From NCBI GenBank assembly GCA_029204225.1, contig CM055096.1, positions 35,546,139-35,610,138 of the forward strand: a stretch of 64,000 bases of DNA, in the 5' to 3' direction. Each line of letters begins with the position of its first letter. Position 1 is the stretch's first letter. Position numbers and translations under genes: made by a program. This stretch comes from Diphasiastrum complanatum. Its lineage: Eukaryota; Streptophyta; Lycopodiopsida; Lycopodiales; Lycopodiaceae. Of the stretch, positions 12,264 through 23,762 are shown one piece after another. Under the pieces are notes generated by a model that had not been told where the DNA came from, ran no database searches, and worked only from the letters and a program-made list of their open reading frames with translations.

Positions 12264-12661
12264 CTTGCTTGGGTGGAAGTTACGTGTTTATGGCTGTCCA
12301 GTCTGGTGTGGCGCCAAGTTGGCTTCCAACGCTCGTGACGAAGCTTTCAATTGGTTAAGTCTGATGTAAGTCAGACCACTTGCTTGGAATGGATGTTACT
12401 CGTTTGTAACGAAGCTTCGAGTTGGTTAAGTTTGATGTATGCCGGGCGGCTTGCTTGGAGGGAAGTCACCTACATCGGGACCCCTGATCTGGCATGGCGC
12501 CAGGTTGGATCTCAATGTTGGTTTCTGAACTTCCAGTTGGTTAGGTCTGATCGTTGTTGGCGAGTTGGTTGCTTGTATGTCAAGTGGGTTTGGATGGCAA
12601 GAGTTGAAGGCTGGGAAGCTAAGTCATGGTTCCCGGCTCCCTTTGGGATGCCTACGCTACA
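12264..12661 (-). repeat. E-family LTR piece, inverted
   Basis: Reverse complement of the left-hand part of the E LTRs (16687-17075 and 20218-20600), running from CTTGCTTGGGTGGAAGTTAC to the terminal GCCTACGCTACA. It abuts the direct piece at 12263/12264, so two parts of one LTR lie in head-to-head rearranged order with the middle missing. Confidence 0.85.
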
Positions 12662-12709
12662 GAAGCCCTATAAAACTGGTAAAGTCTACTATCTCTCATA
12701 GAACAATCC

Positions 12710-13175
12710 ATGGGTGGGTGTCCTCTTAATGTAGCGAAGAGTTCTCTTTGCAGCTTTCCAATGAGTTTTCCTAGGTGTAGTCATGAATTGACTTACCATG
12801 CTTACGACATAACTTATCTCAGGACAAATAGTTGTTAGATAAACTAGAGAATCAACGAATTAATGAAATAATGTGGCATCAACTAGTGTACTCTCATCAT
12901 GAGTAGATAGTTTTTTACCAACCTCCACAAGTGTAGAAATTGGCTTACTATCACACATCTTGAAGCGTCTTAGAATTTTGTTCACAAATTTTGTTTGAGT
13001 GAGTGCAATACCATCGTGTCTTTGCCAAATTTTACTTCCAAGCAATAGTGAATCAATCCAAGGTCAGTCATATCAAAACCGGAAGATAAATCCTTCCAGC
13101 TGGTTGCACTAATTAGATCCTCATCATTACTTGTAGTTATGAGGTGGTCCAAGATCAACAATAAAAATGACATTC
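12710..13175 (-). pseudogene. Copia RT/RNase H fragment
   Basis: Antisense translation shows late RT: DLSSGFDMTDLGLIHYCLEVKF, then KFVNKILRRFKMCDSKPIST, VGKKLSTHDES, VDATLFH, and after a stop a block like LVYLTTICPEISYV, FMTTPRKTHWKAAKRTLRYI. At least one frameshift (about 13045) and one stop (about 12860) disrupt it. It resembles the lineage at 1-775 more than A, F or B. No LTR is attached. Confidence 0.8.
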
Positions 13176-13448
13176 TACACTAGAAATCAAGATATCTTGA
13201 GAAATACACATGAGGTGGACATAGAATCAAAAGATATAAATTCTCCACATGAAATAAGAATACATTGATTATTTTTCACACAGATACTACTATTTATAGT
13301 TGCCAACATGTTGTGAAAGATTCAACTAGTTTCATCACATTTTGCAATATTTTCATATTTGGCATATTGAGGCAAAAACTTGTTTTAGACTTAAAGGTTG
13401 ACTTTTCAAAGTTCATTAGTCTAAATTTCATATGAAGATGACAAGAGG

Positions 13449-13494
13449 GTGATCTACACGGCCAATGATAGTGAGTGTGCAATCAAAGGGATTG
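13449..13494 (+). pseudogene. Tiny copia protease scrap
   Basis: The plus strand reads VIYTANDSECAIKGI, matching the same stretch of the A3 protease (VIYTANDGECAIKGI). Only about 15 codons survive. Confidence 0.6.
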
Positions 13495-14401
13495 CATGAA
13501 GCCTTCATACATATCCTATGAAGCAGTATGGGCTGAGAACCATGAATTCTTGATTTCTAGAAGTCAAAATTGCTACAAACTTGATGGAATTGAAACATAA
13601 GCCTCAACCCATCAATTTATAGGTTTAATATCTTGATGGGATGGTGAAAAGGAATACAAATCATGTTGTAAAAAATCTAGAATGATTCCCTTATGGATTT
13701 AGAGAAATTCACCCCCCAAAATTCACAAAAATTGGTCAATTTTTTACTTCCTACAAATCCAATTGCTGGAATTCTTGGCTCTAACTTCTAGAACAGTTTC
13801 AAAAGACTATTATTCTTCTTTTCCCAGCTTTAATTGATGTTCAACGACCTCTTACCATCCAATTTCATGAAAAAACAAGCAAAAATCATGGATTTTGGCC
13901 CTTTCTAGGTTTCTTCATCATGACATCTTGGAATTTAATGGTAAGAACATTTTTCTAATCTACATGCAATCCAATATGAGTGTTATAACCAACCAATTGA
14001 TCTGAACTTGCTGGATTTTGAATTCTACCATCAATTCTGTGCCAAAATCATGGAAAACAAGCCAAATTTGGCCACAAAAGAGCCTAGAATCCAAATACAT
14101 GGGAAGATCCAACATGCAACCTGAATTTCAGCTACTTCAAAGTGAATTAACTTGATGGAAATTTCAGATCCATAACTAGTTTTGAGTTACACATGCTAAA
14201 ACTTCAAAAAGACAACCAAAATTGATTTCCTAGCATAATTCTCCATAAACCACAATGAATTTAAGAGACATATGGATCATGCAAATTGAAATTGGGAAGA
14301 TCCACCAAATTGCAACCTTGCTCCTCTTCTTGGATGAGAATACTAGTTGATCACCACCAAGCTCCAATGAAAAGCACCACCTCTCCAAACTTGTAAGCCT
14401 T
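13495..14401. other. Unassigned; possible antisense element leader
   Basis: No coding similarity. Because an antisense primer-binding site follows at 14402, this may be the leader of an antisense LTR element whose coding part is lost. Confidence 0.35.
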
Positions 14402-14413
14402 GCTCTGATACCA
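14402..14413 (-). promoter_or_regulatory. Antisense tRNA-Met primer-binding site
   Basis: GCTCTGATACCA, a perfect reverse complement of the site used by the other elements. The flanking LTR would extend from 14414 rightwards. Confidence 0.65.
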
Positions 14414-14840
14414 CTATAAGGAAAGCTCCTTAGATCCTGCTTAAAAATCACAAACACAACGATAACACACTATGGAGAAACCACCCAACCAAGTAGAAGC
14501 ATCCAATCAAACTCTAGAAGCTTCACCCTCAAGCCAAGGAACAAGAAGCATGAATGTAGAGTGAGAGTCTAGCAATGAATCCACAACCACAATGAGGAGT
14601 AGGGCGAGTTTGGGCCCAATATATAGAGCCAAAAGCATCATGGGCACATAGCCATGCATAGCCCTAAGTTCCCTATACATAGATTCACCTAGAATAGAGT
14701 CCTAAGCATGGAACAACTATTTATAGAATTGCTATTGATAACTCTACACATGCATACACTGTCTCATACCTTGTCTAAACTCCATTTAGTGTGTTCTGGG
14801 CCTCACAAGGATATTAGTTACTTTTGTGAAGATCAGTAAA
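14414..14840 (-). repeat. Possible antisense LTR next to the primer site
   Basis: Inferred only from position beside the primer-binding site and an antisense TATA-like CTATATAT near 14620. The adjoining base order (ACCACTATAAGG) lacks the usual TG end, and no second copy is present. The right boundary is unknown. Confidence 0.3.
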
Positions 14841-15486
14841 ATCATATCTTCCTATCTCGAGTTTTGGGACGATGCCTATCTTATTTCCATTGTATACTTT
14901 ATTGTACATAAAGGTATGTGAATTGAGCACATAACCTTCTAGAATAGGTTGAGTTTGAGTTAAATAGATTCAATCTTGATGTCATGCAAAAGTTTAGATT
15001 ATATGCAATGTCATTTAGTGTGCATGCAAGCAACATGAAATCAGTGCATGCAGTAGTTTTCATGATCTACACATGTTTAGGCAATTTTGAGAGGTGACAT
15101 GCAGTACATGCAATATCCATGCATGCAATTTTACATGTGGATCCCTGTTAGTTGAGTTAACTAAGTAAAGTGGACTTTCCATGCAACTCCACTATAGGAA
15201 TTCGAGCCTCTTTGATGTAGGGAAACTTTGGCATGTTTTGCCATATTGTGAATATTGAGATTTTGGTGTTTTGGGCTCATTCTCTCTCTACTTGAGTTTT
15301 ATGTGTTGATTTTCTCTCTCTACCCAAGAGCAGGCTGTTTTTCCCATACTGAGCACTTAGAATTATTTCTGATACTCAATCCTCATAGTAAGAAGTTAGT
15401 TTTTTCAGTTTGATGTATGTCATTGTGCTCTTGCCTTGGATTTTTCAAGTAATCTGTTCTTTGATCAATTGTAATCTATCAACAAG
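14841..15486. other. Unassigned
   Basis: Contains clustered GCATGCA-type words around 15000-15130 and CTCTCTCTAC words around 15285-15330. No gene or element was recognised. Confidence 0.4.
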
Positions 15487-16199
15487 TGTTAGTTCACTGG
15501 ATAGGCACCTAACTATGCATAGATGCTACTTTTAGTTAGTTCCCTACTTTTTATCTAACTCTACCTCCACTAACACTACTCACACTAACTCTACTCCCCT
15601 AACTAACTTCATCATGATTGTTGGTAAAGGGAAAGGATAGAATAGAGAGAAAGAAGGAGAAGAGAGAAAGAAAGAGATAGAGTTGAGAGGGAGGTTAGAT
15701 CAAAAGCTCAAGATGCATGCTAATGAAGAAACCATAACTATTAAAACAAGAACATAGAAATGGAAACAATTAGAAACACACAACAAAAGCATTAGCATGA
15801 CTGCTTAGCAAATGAGGATGCTTGGCTCTCCAAATTGGTAGAGTTTCTTCCTTCTCATTAAGCATCCAAATAGAGTACAAATGGTGCCTTTTTATAAAAT
15901 TGGAAAGGCCTTTGCCCCAAAATCCTATTGGCTAATATGTACATTGATCCTATCCATTCATCTTGGACCCAACTTGATCCAAGGGTCCACAAAAAGTACA
16001 TTGAAACTCACAAGATTCATGTGAGTCCCAATTTGGACCCAACTCTAAAAAGGTAATCTCTTAATTTAAAATTGACTTTGGGCCTCAAGTTTTATTTTAC
16101 TTACAAAGGTCCTAAGCCTATTATTCTAGTTACAACTTAGCTTGCATGCTCATTGGGCCATGGGCTTATACGCGCAGGATGCCATGCCCTCGCAACACA
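15487..16199 (-). mobile_element. D-family LTR, copy D1
   Basis: Bounded by TG and CA (TGTGTTGCGAGGG at 16199 in the antisense sense). Most of its length repeats at 49740-50212 (CTGGATAGG-ACCTAACTATGC block, GA-rich block, CCCCAAAATCCTAT block). An antisense TATA box lies in TATAAAAAGG near 15890. It starts about 20 bp after the stop of the long ORF at 16218, so it is best read as the 3' LTR of gypsy G1. The left boundary is uncertain, because similarity to D2 runs a few bases past 15487. Confidence 0.6.
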
Positions 16200-16217
16200 T
16201 TTTATTGGTAATTTTAT

Positions 16218-16681
16218 TTATTTACAATTCGTCGGGAATACCCCCAACAAGACCCACAGACTGAAGTAGTGCCGCTCCCTCGGCACTCTGCCGATCCAAT
16301 AAAGAGTCTTCTTTGCCCGCCTCTGGTCGCCCGTGACGTCTTCCATAAAATTGAAGGGGTCCAGTTTCTTCAAGTCCTTTGGCGTGTGAAGGGACTTGTG
16401 GACTCCTATCAGCTAGTTCTGGTCGACCCACGCTTGCAATCTGCGCATCCAGGGATCGCCAAGGAAGGCAGTTCGGTAATACACACGAGCGACTGGCAGC
16501 TGATCTTCGACTTTGTCAGAAGCTAGCGCCTTAGGATCAAAGAATATGGGAGGGAGAAAATTGTCCCATTTAGTTTCAATCCCCATTAAATGCTCTAAAT
16601 CCCGGGCGTAAGTGGTTGTCGCGCGGACTGTTGAATCAGGGCAGTTGACTATTTAATGGCAAATATGGTGAGAGCCCTTCT
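16218..16681 (-). pseudogene. Gypsy G1 downstream ORF, C-terminal part
   Basis: Antisense continuation of the ORF at 21446-22794, separated from it only by element E. It reads TYARDLEHLMGIETKWDN, FFDPKALASDKVEDQLPVARVYYRT, DPWMRRLQAWVDQ, a stop, then KDLKKLDPFNFMEDV, KKTLYWIGRVPRERHYFSLW, and ends with TAA at 16218. Another stop lies close to the E junction. The composition is protein-like (aromatic and charged, not low complexity). I recognise no family. It lies between the integrase and the LTR, the place where Athila-type gypsy elements carry an extra ORF. No membrane segment is evident in this part. Confidence 0.5.
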
Positions 16682-16686
16682 GGCAT
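16682..16686. repeat. Target-site duplication GGCAT, left
   Basis: Directly left of the E LTR; identical to 21441-21445. Confidence 0.9.
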
Positions 16687-17888
16687 TGTAGCGCAGGCAT
16701 CCCAAAGGGAGCCGGGAACCACGACTTAGCTTCCCAGCCTTCAACTCTTGCCGTCCAAGCCCACTTGACATACAAGCAGCCAACTCGCCAACAACGATCA
16801 GACCTAACCAACTGGAAGTTTACAAACCAACATTGAGATCCAACCTAGCGCCATGCCAGATCGGGGGTCCCGATGTGGGTGACTTCCTTCCAAGCAAGCC
16901 GCCCGACATACATCAAACTTATCCGACTCGAAGCTTTGTTACAAACGAGTAACATCGATTTCAAGCAAGTGGTTTAACTTACATCAGACTTAACTAACTG
17001 AAAGCTTCGTCACAAGCGCTGAAAGCCAACCTGGTGCCACGCTAGACTGGACAGCCATAAACAGGTAACTTCCACCCAAGCAAGCCATCCAACTCAGCCG
17101 ATAGGTTAAAGCCCGTTCAACAAGAGCTTAACCCATTCACGTTCATGCAAGGAACACTTAGAACCACAAGTCGCGACAAATATGGAGACAACCAGTTTCT
17201 GGACCAAATGGTCCCGACAGCATACCGCTGGCACCACGGTCGAATCGTCCCGACGGCATACCGTTGGCGTCCCGGGATACTACCCTCAGCTATGTGCCAA
17301 ATTAATAAGTTTGGAGCGGCCTTACAACTGGCGCTTTTACCTAACATTAAAACCCAGAAGGTAATCAGAGTCAGTTTGAGAAAAATCCCACTTTATTGAT
17401 AACTTTGAGAAGGTTACATTTCAAGTGTGTGACTGACCCTAGTCTCCGAGGCGCTGGCATGCCAAGGCGAGTGCCAAGACAACATTCCAGCAAGGGAGAC
17501 TGAGACTTGGTTGGAGCTCGTCCTGACTCGCAACCCGCACTCCCCTATAGTATTGGTGGGATTTGCCACCTCCCCTCATACCAAGTACTCTACCTAGGCT
17601 GGTAAAGCATGTTTTCTCTCTATAGAATTTTCTCTCTCTAGAATTTATTGATCCCCAGACTTCTTTTAATCATGCCTAGATTGTGTGAGGTGATTGCACA
17701 TCGATCTGAGCTCTCTGGACTTTTCTAGAACCGATCAAAGATTTTCAGCCATAGGAACTTGGTGCTGGCTGGATTTTGGTCACAGTGGCGCCGATGGCGC
17801 CGGGAGCAGCAGGGGCGCTACTGGCGCCGGGGACAATGCTGGCGCCAGTGGCGCTGGAAGTAAAGCTTGTAAAGGTAGCTTTACAACA
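16687..17888 (-). repeat. 3' LTR of element E
   Basis: Left copy, TGTAGCGCAGGCATCC to TTTACAACA on the plus strand. It includes TTTCTCTCTCTAG-type repeats (about 17600-17645) and a GGCGCC-rich block (about 17760-17860). Confidence 0.9.
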
Positions 17889-20203
17889 TCCATCCCACCT
17901 TTATAAAATCTGATGTCCTCATCAGATGTCAGATTAAAATAAAGGTGTCTCCCAATTAAAATAACTATACATTTAAGCTACTTGGCACAGTTCTCGATTT
18001 ATTGGCCACTTTTTATTAACATTGAAGCTGGCAGACCACAAGTTGGAGGCTCAGCTCTTTGTACTGAAAAATTACATAACTTGAAAATATCTCTTTGTCT
18101 GGAAAAAGCGTAGATTTTATATCGCTTACGTAAAACCCAAGAACCTTATTAACTGGTGACAGACGCCTTTCTATGAAATGTTCGCTCCTGTCACTTCTGA
18201 CTTTTTGATGTTGGAACTCCTTTGAGCTCCTGATTTGTCCTTGATGCACTTTGTGTTGATCTCCTTGAGCTCCAGATTTGATCAGTTCCGCACAGGTATC
18301 AAGGCCAAAGGATTTATCGTTCGATTGTCCACTTTATGGTCCACTTCGTGCCTTGTTGCTTTTGCGTCTGAATTTCTCTCCTTGTCCCAGCCTGATCTTG
18401 ATACTTTGCCTTCTTGGCTCTTTAAGGTAGGCAAAGATTGAGTACTCCACAATGCACCTCTCACTTAGCTTGAAGTAGCTCTTTGAATCAGCCCAAATGT
18501 AACCATTGACCTCGTGGAGAGCCAAAGGGTCACACCAGTTTGATCCGCATACGAACTATCTCTTCGCGTTCGTTTGAAGCGCCATGTCCGTCCCACAAAA
18601 CTTGACTTTCACAATTCCATCACTGGTCAGTTGCCTCACAGTCAAAACAAGAAGTGTACATCTAGCTTGGCTTCAAGTAGCTCTCTTTGAATCAGACACA
18701 TGCACCCAAAGTTTGCACTAGTCCGATCTCAACACGAACTATCCCTTAGCGTCCATTCAAAGTACCAAGTCTCTCATGCAAGACTCAACTTTCACAGTTC
18801 CTTCATTGATCAGCTGCCTTACACGTAACACAAGTCAGCGTATTCCTTATGTCTCCTCATCATTGCTGGTCCAGAGAAAGCCTATAACAACTTTCCCTTC
18901 CACAACAAAAACTTGTCAACTTATTAGGTCCAAAGTTCGCTAGTCTCCTCGTATGAGTATAGCTAGGTCACCTTGAATTTGCCCACGTTTTGATCAACTT
19001 TCATTCAAACTTTGCCCCAAGAGACAAGTGTGTGTGATAGTTCTCGTCCACTTATAAAAACAGTTCATCGGACTTAGAGTAGAGTTCTCAGGCAAAAAGC
19101 CTTTCCAACACTTTGCTTCCCATCTGCTAGGATTATGGCTCGATCCAACTTGTTGCCAATCTCTGAAGAGGATCCTAGTTTTTCCCCTTTGAGGAAAAAC
19201 CCAACTGATAGTGGATATCACCCATGCTCAGTGAGTTTCAGTTCCAAAGGTGGCCGTCCCAAATGAAGACCAACTGCTCCATAGAAGATCTCCTCTGAAA
19301 TTGCCCTTTCCAACTTTTGACTTTCTGCTTGCGCCTTGGTGGGCGTTGTCGCAAATGAAGCTAACCCAAGAAACAGGCTAGCCATCCATCCTTTGCAAAC
19401 ATCGAGTCATTTTGTTGTCGTTCACATGCGAGTACTTGAACTGCGAATCCGCCCCACAGATTCTGTAGTCCTCTTTGTTCGATGGTGTCAACCTTCAAAA
19501 GAAAGGTTCCTTCTCGAGCAATCAGCTCCTTGTATCACAAGAAATCATGCAAACCAGACAAACCACAAGTACTAAGACTCACCACGAATACATACAAGCA
19601 AGACACTCAGGCAGATTTACTAACAGGTAACAAAGACAAGGTCCCCCTTTGAGATACTCCTGCCAAAGGACCTTTCCCTGGCCACGCCCATACAGATCGA
19701 TCACAGAATTAGCCAACAGAGAACACCCCTCCAAGTACCCGTGCTTTCACCATTAAGCAGCACATTGCCCCAGTCACGCCCCACCACTTTTTGGTCGATA
19801 GCCCTTATAGCTAAACGATCGGCAACTATCCCGCACCGGCAGCTAACCACCCATGCTTTACACCCGAATTTGAGCAGCATCTATGTATCAATGGTTAATC
19901 CATATAGTTTGAATATGTCGCCCCGCACCCCACAAGGCACAGACCATGCTTACACCAATCTAATGGCAGCACACTGCCTCATCTGTCCTACGTGTAGAAA
20001 GCGCTAGGCCCAAACCGCGAGAACTGACCGTGCTTACACCTCAAGGGTAGCACCTTGACTCATTAAGTCCCTGTTTTGCGGACCATCCCGATCGTGGACG
20101 CAGCCGTGCTTACACTGTGGGCATCACCTTGCACAACAGTTGTCCTGATAAACCCCAAACAGTGGCCATTTCCGCGAGATCCGCATAGATGACCGGCCAG
20201 TCG
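17889..20203 (-). other. Non-coding interior of element E
   Basis: About 2.3 kb, more GC-rich than most of the window. The longest open stretches are under 90 codons and look random. Antisense, it would serve as the packaged non-coding RNA body. Confidence 0.75.
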
Positions 20204-20215
20204 GCTCTGATACCA
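20204..20215 (-). promoter_or_regulatory. Primer-binding site of element E
   Basis: GCTCTGATACCA on plus, a perfect tRNA-Met-type site on minus. Confidence 0.9.
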
Positions 20216-20217
20216 CA

Positions 20218-21440
20218 TGTAGCGCAGGCATCCCAAAGGGAGTCGGGAACCACGACTTAGCTTCCCAGCCTTTAACTCTTGCCATCCAAACCCACTTGAC
20301 ATACAAGCAGCCAACTCGCCAACAACGATCAGACTTAACCAACTGGAAGTTCAGAAACCAACATTGAGATCCAACCTGGCGCCATGCCAGATTAGGGGGC
20401 CCGATGTAGGTGACTTCCTTCCAAGCAAGCCGCCCGAATACATCAAACTTAACCAACTCGAAGCTTCACTACAAATGAGTAACATCCATTCCAAGCAAAT
20501 GGTCTGACTTACATCAGACTTAACCAACTGAAAGCTTCGTCACGAGCGCTAGAAGCCAACCTGGCGCCACGCCAGACTGGACAGCCATAAATAGATAACT
20601 TCCACCCAAGCAAACCATCCAACTCAGCCGACAGGTTAGAGCCCGTTTCCCAAGAGCTTAACCCATTCACGTTCATGCAAGGAACACTCAGAATCACAAG
20701 TCGCGACATATATGGAGACAACCAGTTCCTGGACCAAATGGTCCCGACAGCATACCACTGGCGCCACGAACGGAATGGTCCCGACGGCATACCACTGGCA
20801 TCCCGGGATACGACCCTCGACTATGTGCCAAATTAAAAAGTTTGAAGCGGCCTTACAACTGGCGCTTTTACCAAACACTGAAACCCAGAAGGTAATCAGA
20901 GTCAGTTTGAGAAAAATCCCACTTTATTGATAAATCTGAGAAGGTTACATTTCAAGTGTGTGACCGACCCTAGTCTTCGTGGCGCTGGCATGCCAAGACG
21001 AGTGCCAGGACAACATTCCAGCAAGAGAGAGTGAGACTTGGTTGGAGCTCGTCTTGAGTCGCAACCCGCACTCCCCTATAATATTGGTGGGATTCGCCAC
21101 CTCCCCTCATACCAAGTACTCTACCCAGGCTGGTAAAGCATGTTTTCTCTCTCTAGGATTTTCTCTCTCTAGAAAGTAATTTTCTCTCTCTAGAATTTAT
21201 TGATCTCCAGACTTCCTTTAATCATGCCTAGATCGTGTGAGGTGATTGCACATCGATCTGAGCTCTCTGGACTTCGCTAGAACCGATCAAAGATTTTCAG
21301 CCATAGGAACTTGGCGCCGGCTGGATTCTGGTCACAGTGGCGCCGGTGGCGCCGGGAGCAGCAGGGGCGCTGCTGGTGCCAGGGACAATGCTGGCGCCAG
21401 TGGCACCGGAAGTAAAGCTTGTAAGAGTAGCTTTACAACA
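20218..21440 (-). repeat. 5' LTR of element E
   Basis: Right copy. It carries the same terminal bases as the left copy and the same GGCGCC-rich block at 21310-21410, near the antisense LTR start. Confidence 0.9.
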
Positions 21441-21445
21441 GGCAT
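21441..21445. repeat. Target-site duplication GGCAT, right
   Basis: Directly right of E; pairs with 16682-16686. Confidence 0.9.
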
Positions 21446-22794
21446 CTACATCCGTATCCCAACCGTGCTCTGATGGAATTTTTGGCCAATTGAAATTTTG
21501 AATTGTGATCTTGTCCAGAGCGATGCCACATTCCGCCCATTTGGATCGTCGTGTGCATGGCAGGAAGTGCACGTTCACCCGTAGTTGTTGCGGACTTGTC
21601 ACATAGGTCCTGATGGCCGCAGGCTCTCTTTCAAAAAGCTGTTGATGCCACTCTTGTTGTGGTTGGAGGGCGGGTAATGCTTGCAGCTCCTTGCCCTTTA
21701 TTGTCTAAGCTGAAAACGATATCTGCCAGTCGCCTTTTGATGACTCGTGGGGATACTTTGCTAGGAATTCGTTTACTTTCTCCTCCACGGACTTTGGTCT
21801 TTGGGAGGTCCGGCTAGTAGATATGGTGCGAACCTCTGGATGATGAGGCCTGTCCTTCCTCTTGGCTTTGGCTTGGACCTGCGTCTTGGCCTTGGTCTCG
21901 CGTCTATCTACTGGTCCTTGGTCTTGGCCTTCAGACGCCGGTTTGCCCAAATGAGAGGATGGGTGGAGCTGAGGAGAACTGCAGACTGGTGTGGAGCATG
22001 GAAGGCGAGGATGGAGCAGAAATGGTCTGGCGTGGGGTTGAAAAGTTGATGACTTGCATCCACACCAGAGTGTCCGGAGACAACTGAGAATCATAGGGAC
22101 TAAACTGGAGAGGAGCGACAGTGGCGACAAGAGCGATGGAAGATGCGATGGTGATGGAAGGGATAGTGCGTAATGGAGCAAAAATGGAAGTGGTTTCAAC
22201 AGAGAAAACGGAAATGGAAATAGAAATAGTTGTGGATGGAACAAAAAGAGGGGTAGTGACATCGAAGACATGAGGGGGAGGTTGCACGGAAGAAGAAGTG
22301 GTGGTGGTTGATGGAGTGGTTAGTGCAGTGTTCAACAGATGCGCAGCCGCTTGAATGACAAGTTCTGTGATAGCATTTATCAGGTAACCGTTGTTAGTCT
22401 GGATTGGAATTTCTTGTGCAGTTTGGATGACGAAAGGTTTGATCAGATTTTTTGCCTGACGATGGGAGATGGGCTGACGGTCACCAGACATAATGCCAAC
22501 GGTGACCATCGAGTTTGCATTAATCCTGACCTTGTATGTGGTACCTTGGTATAGGAAGTAGAAGCGTGACTTTGATGCGTCCCAGGTGGTGTGAGCGTGA
22601 AGGACGAGGCCCATGTTAATCTTAGAATGGAAGAGCGCCGGAAAAAAACCCATTGTCTCAAGAAGTGGGCCGGTTGTCTGAAGCCATGGTTGAATTAGAG
22701 CATTAGAGGGTAAGGGCCAAATCTATGTGGCTGAGGGGATTTCACGTTGGATCACTTGCTTGGTGCCAGAGTCTTCATAGGATGAGGAGGCCAT
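21446..22794 (-). pseudogene. Gypsy G1 downstream ORF, N-terminal and middle part
   Basis: Antisense ATG at 22792-22794 starts MASSSYEDSGTKQVIQREIP, with a stop about 23 codons in. It then stays open to about 21931 (240 codons: KINMGLVLHAHTTWDASKSR, RFYFLYQGTTYKVRI, HRQAKNLIKPFVIQTAQEI, then a Thr/Ser/Pro-rich stretch). A frameshift near 21940 leads to a charged region (KAKRKDRPHHPEVRT, VEEKVNEFLAKYPHES), a stop at 21705, and more protein-like sequence up to the E insertion (RVNVHFLPCTRRSKWAECG, IQNFNWPKIPSEHGWDTD). Together with 16218-16681 it would be about 600 codons. I recognise no domain. It follows a gypsy integrase by about 1 kb and precedes a D LTR; it could be an extra (env-position) ORF or, alternatively, a gag. 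Confidence 0.5.
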
Positions 22795-23762
22795 GTTAGT
22801 AGTGATAGTTAAAGGGTGAAAAAGTAGGAAAAATGGTGGAAAAGGTTAAAAGATGTGGAAACGACAAGAACTATGAATAACGAGTGTCGAATGGTAAGAA
22901 CTAAAGTTCAGAGAGCAGATCTTGGCTTAAGATGTGTAGATGATAGCTTGTAAAAAGTTTGGTCGCAGTCAGAAAACTTGGAAATTTCAGTGAAAATTTG
23001 AGCAAATGTGACAAATGACTTGAATTCAGCCCTTATATAGCGGAATTTAGAGTGCGTATTAGGTGAAATCCACTTTCCCTTGTTCAGTTCAACCCAAATT
23101 TTGGCAGGGACCTTCTTCACAAACTTCTAAGACCTCAGAGAAGTCTACGAGAGTTCAAAAGGTGATTTGACTGCCCTGCAAAGGTTTTGCGAGGGTTCGA
23201 CTCTCGCAGGAGGTGATCTCTTGCACAACATGTTCTTGTGATTGGATTTTCAAGATCAGACCATATAGGCAGGCTAATATCACTGCTCTGATTCCATTTA
23301 TGCACTTGCGAAGGTTGGTAGGATGATCTTACTCCTCTGCAAAGGTTCTGAAGATTCAGCCTTTGGGAACCCTCACACACACTCAAACCCTCACAAAGAT
23401 TTTCATGGATGCATCTGGGTCAGATCTAGCGGTTGTCCAAGTTTCAAGAGCTATCTCCTAGGGGATCTCCAAAAATCATGAAAAAAGTACTCCTTTAGAG
23501 TGTTTTTTGACGAGATCTTGAGATTCTCTGATTTTTAACTTTTGCAAACTGATAATCAGCTTTATCCATGCTTGATTTGACTGTTGGTAGTTCTTTGGAA
23601 GTTTTGATGGACATTTGGTAACAGATCCATCAGTTTTGGGTGAAAATCTGATGACCTACTTCCTTCTTGATCCCATCTGGATCTAGATCCCTCTTGGATC
23701 CTGATGGATTTCCCTGATCTTGCCAGATCTGGCCGAATCTTGATGGATTTCCCTACGATCGT
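22795..23762 (-). other. Spacer between G1 integrase and its downstream ORF
   Basis: About 970 bp without supported coding. It contains a primer-site-like word, GCTCTGATTCCA, at 23285-23296 (one mismatch), and two related blocks with CTGCAAAGGTT at about 23175 and 23340. It may be an internal spacer or may hide a decayed antisense LTR. Confidence 0.4.

Larger units (their letters stand above)
16687..21440 (-). mobile_element. Complete non-coding LTR element E (LARD-like), 4754 bp
   Basis: Two LTRs, 16687-17888 (1202 bp) and 20218-21440 (1223 bp), agree at roughly nine positions in ten by eye. A perfect GGCAT target duplication flanks the whole. The antisense primer-binding site GCTCTGATACCA sits at 20204-20215, two bases inside the right LTR, so the right LTR is the 5' LTR and transcription runs leftwards. 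A purine-rich tract (AAAGGTGGGATGGA) precedes the 3' LTR at 17888. The 2.3-kb interior has no gag, protease, integrase, RT or RNase H similarity and only short ORFs. This is the structure of a large retrotransposon derivative mobilised by an autonomous partner. LTR divergence shows it is much older than A3 or F. Confidence 0.9.

Noticed and set aside
14416-14640. Antisense TATA-like word as a host gene promoter
   Set aside because: It lies next to an LTR-type primer site and no gene follows.
17117-20878. Many 60-110 codon ORFs within element E
   Set aside because: Both LTR copies show them in parallel on both strands with no known domain; they arise from GC-rich LTR sequence, not genes.
23130-23215. 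tRNA-like T-arm (GGGTTCGACTCTCGC) with possible ACCTC/GAGGT acceptor pairing
   Set aside because: No convincing D-arm or anticodon arm; length and pairing do not fit a tRNA.
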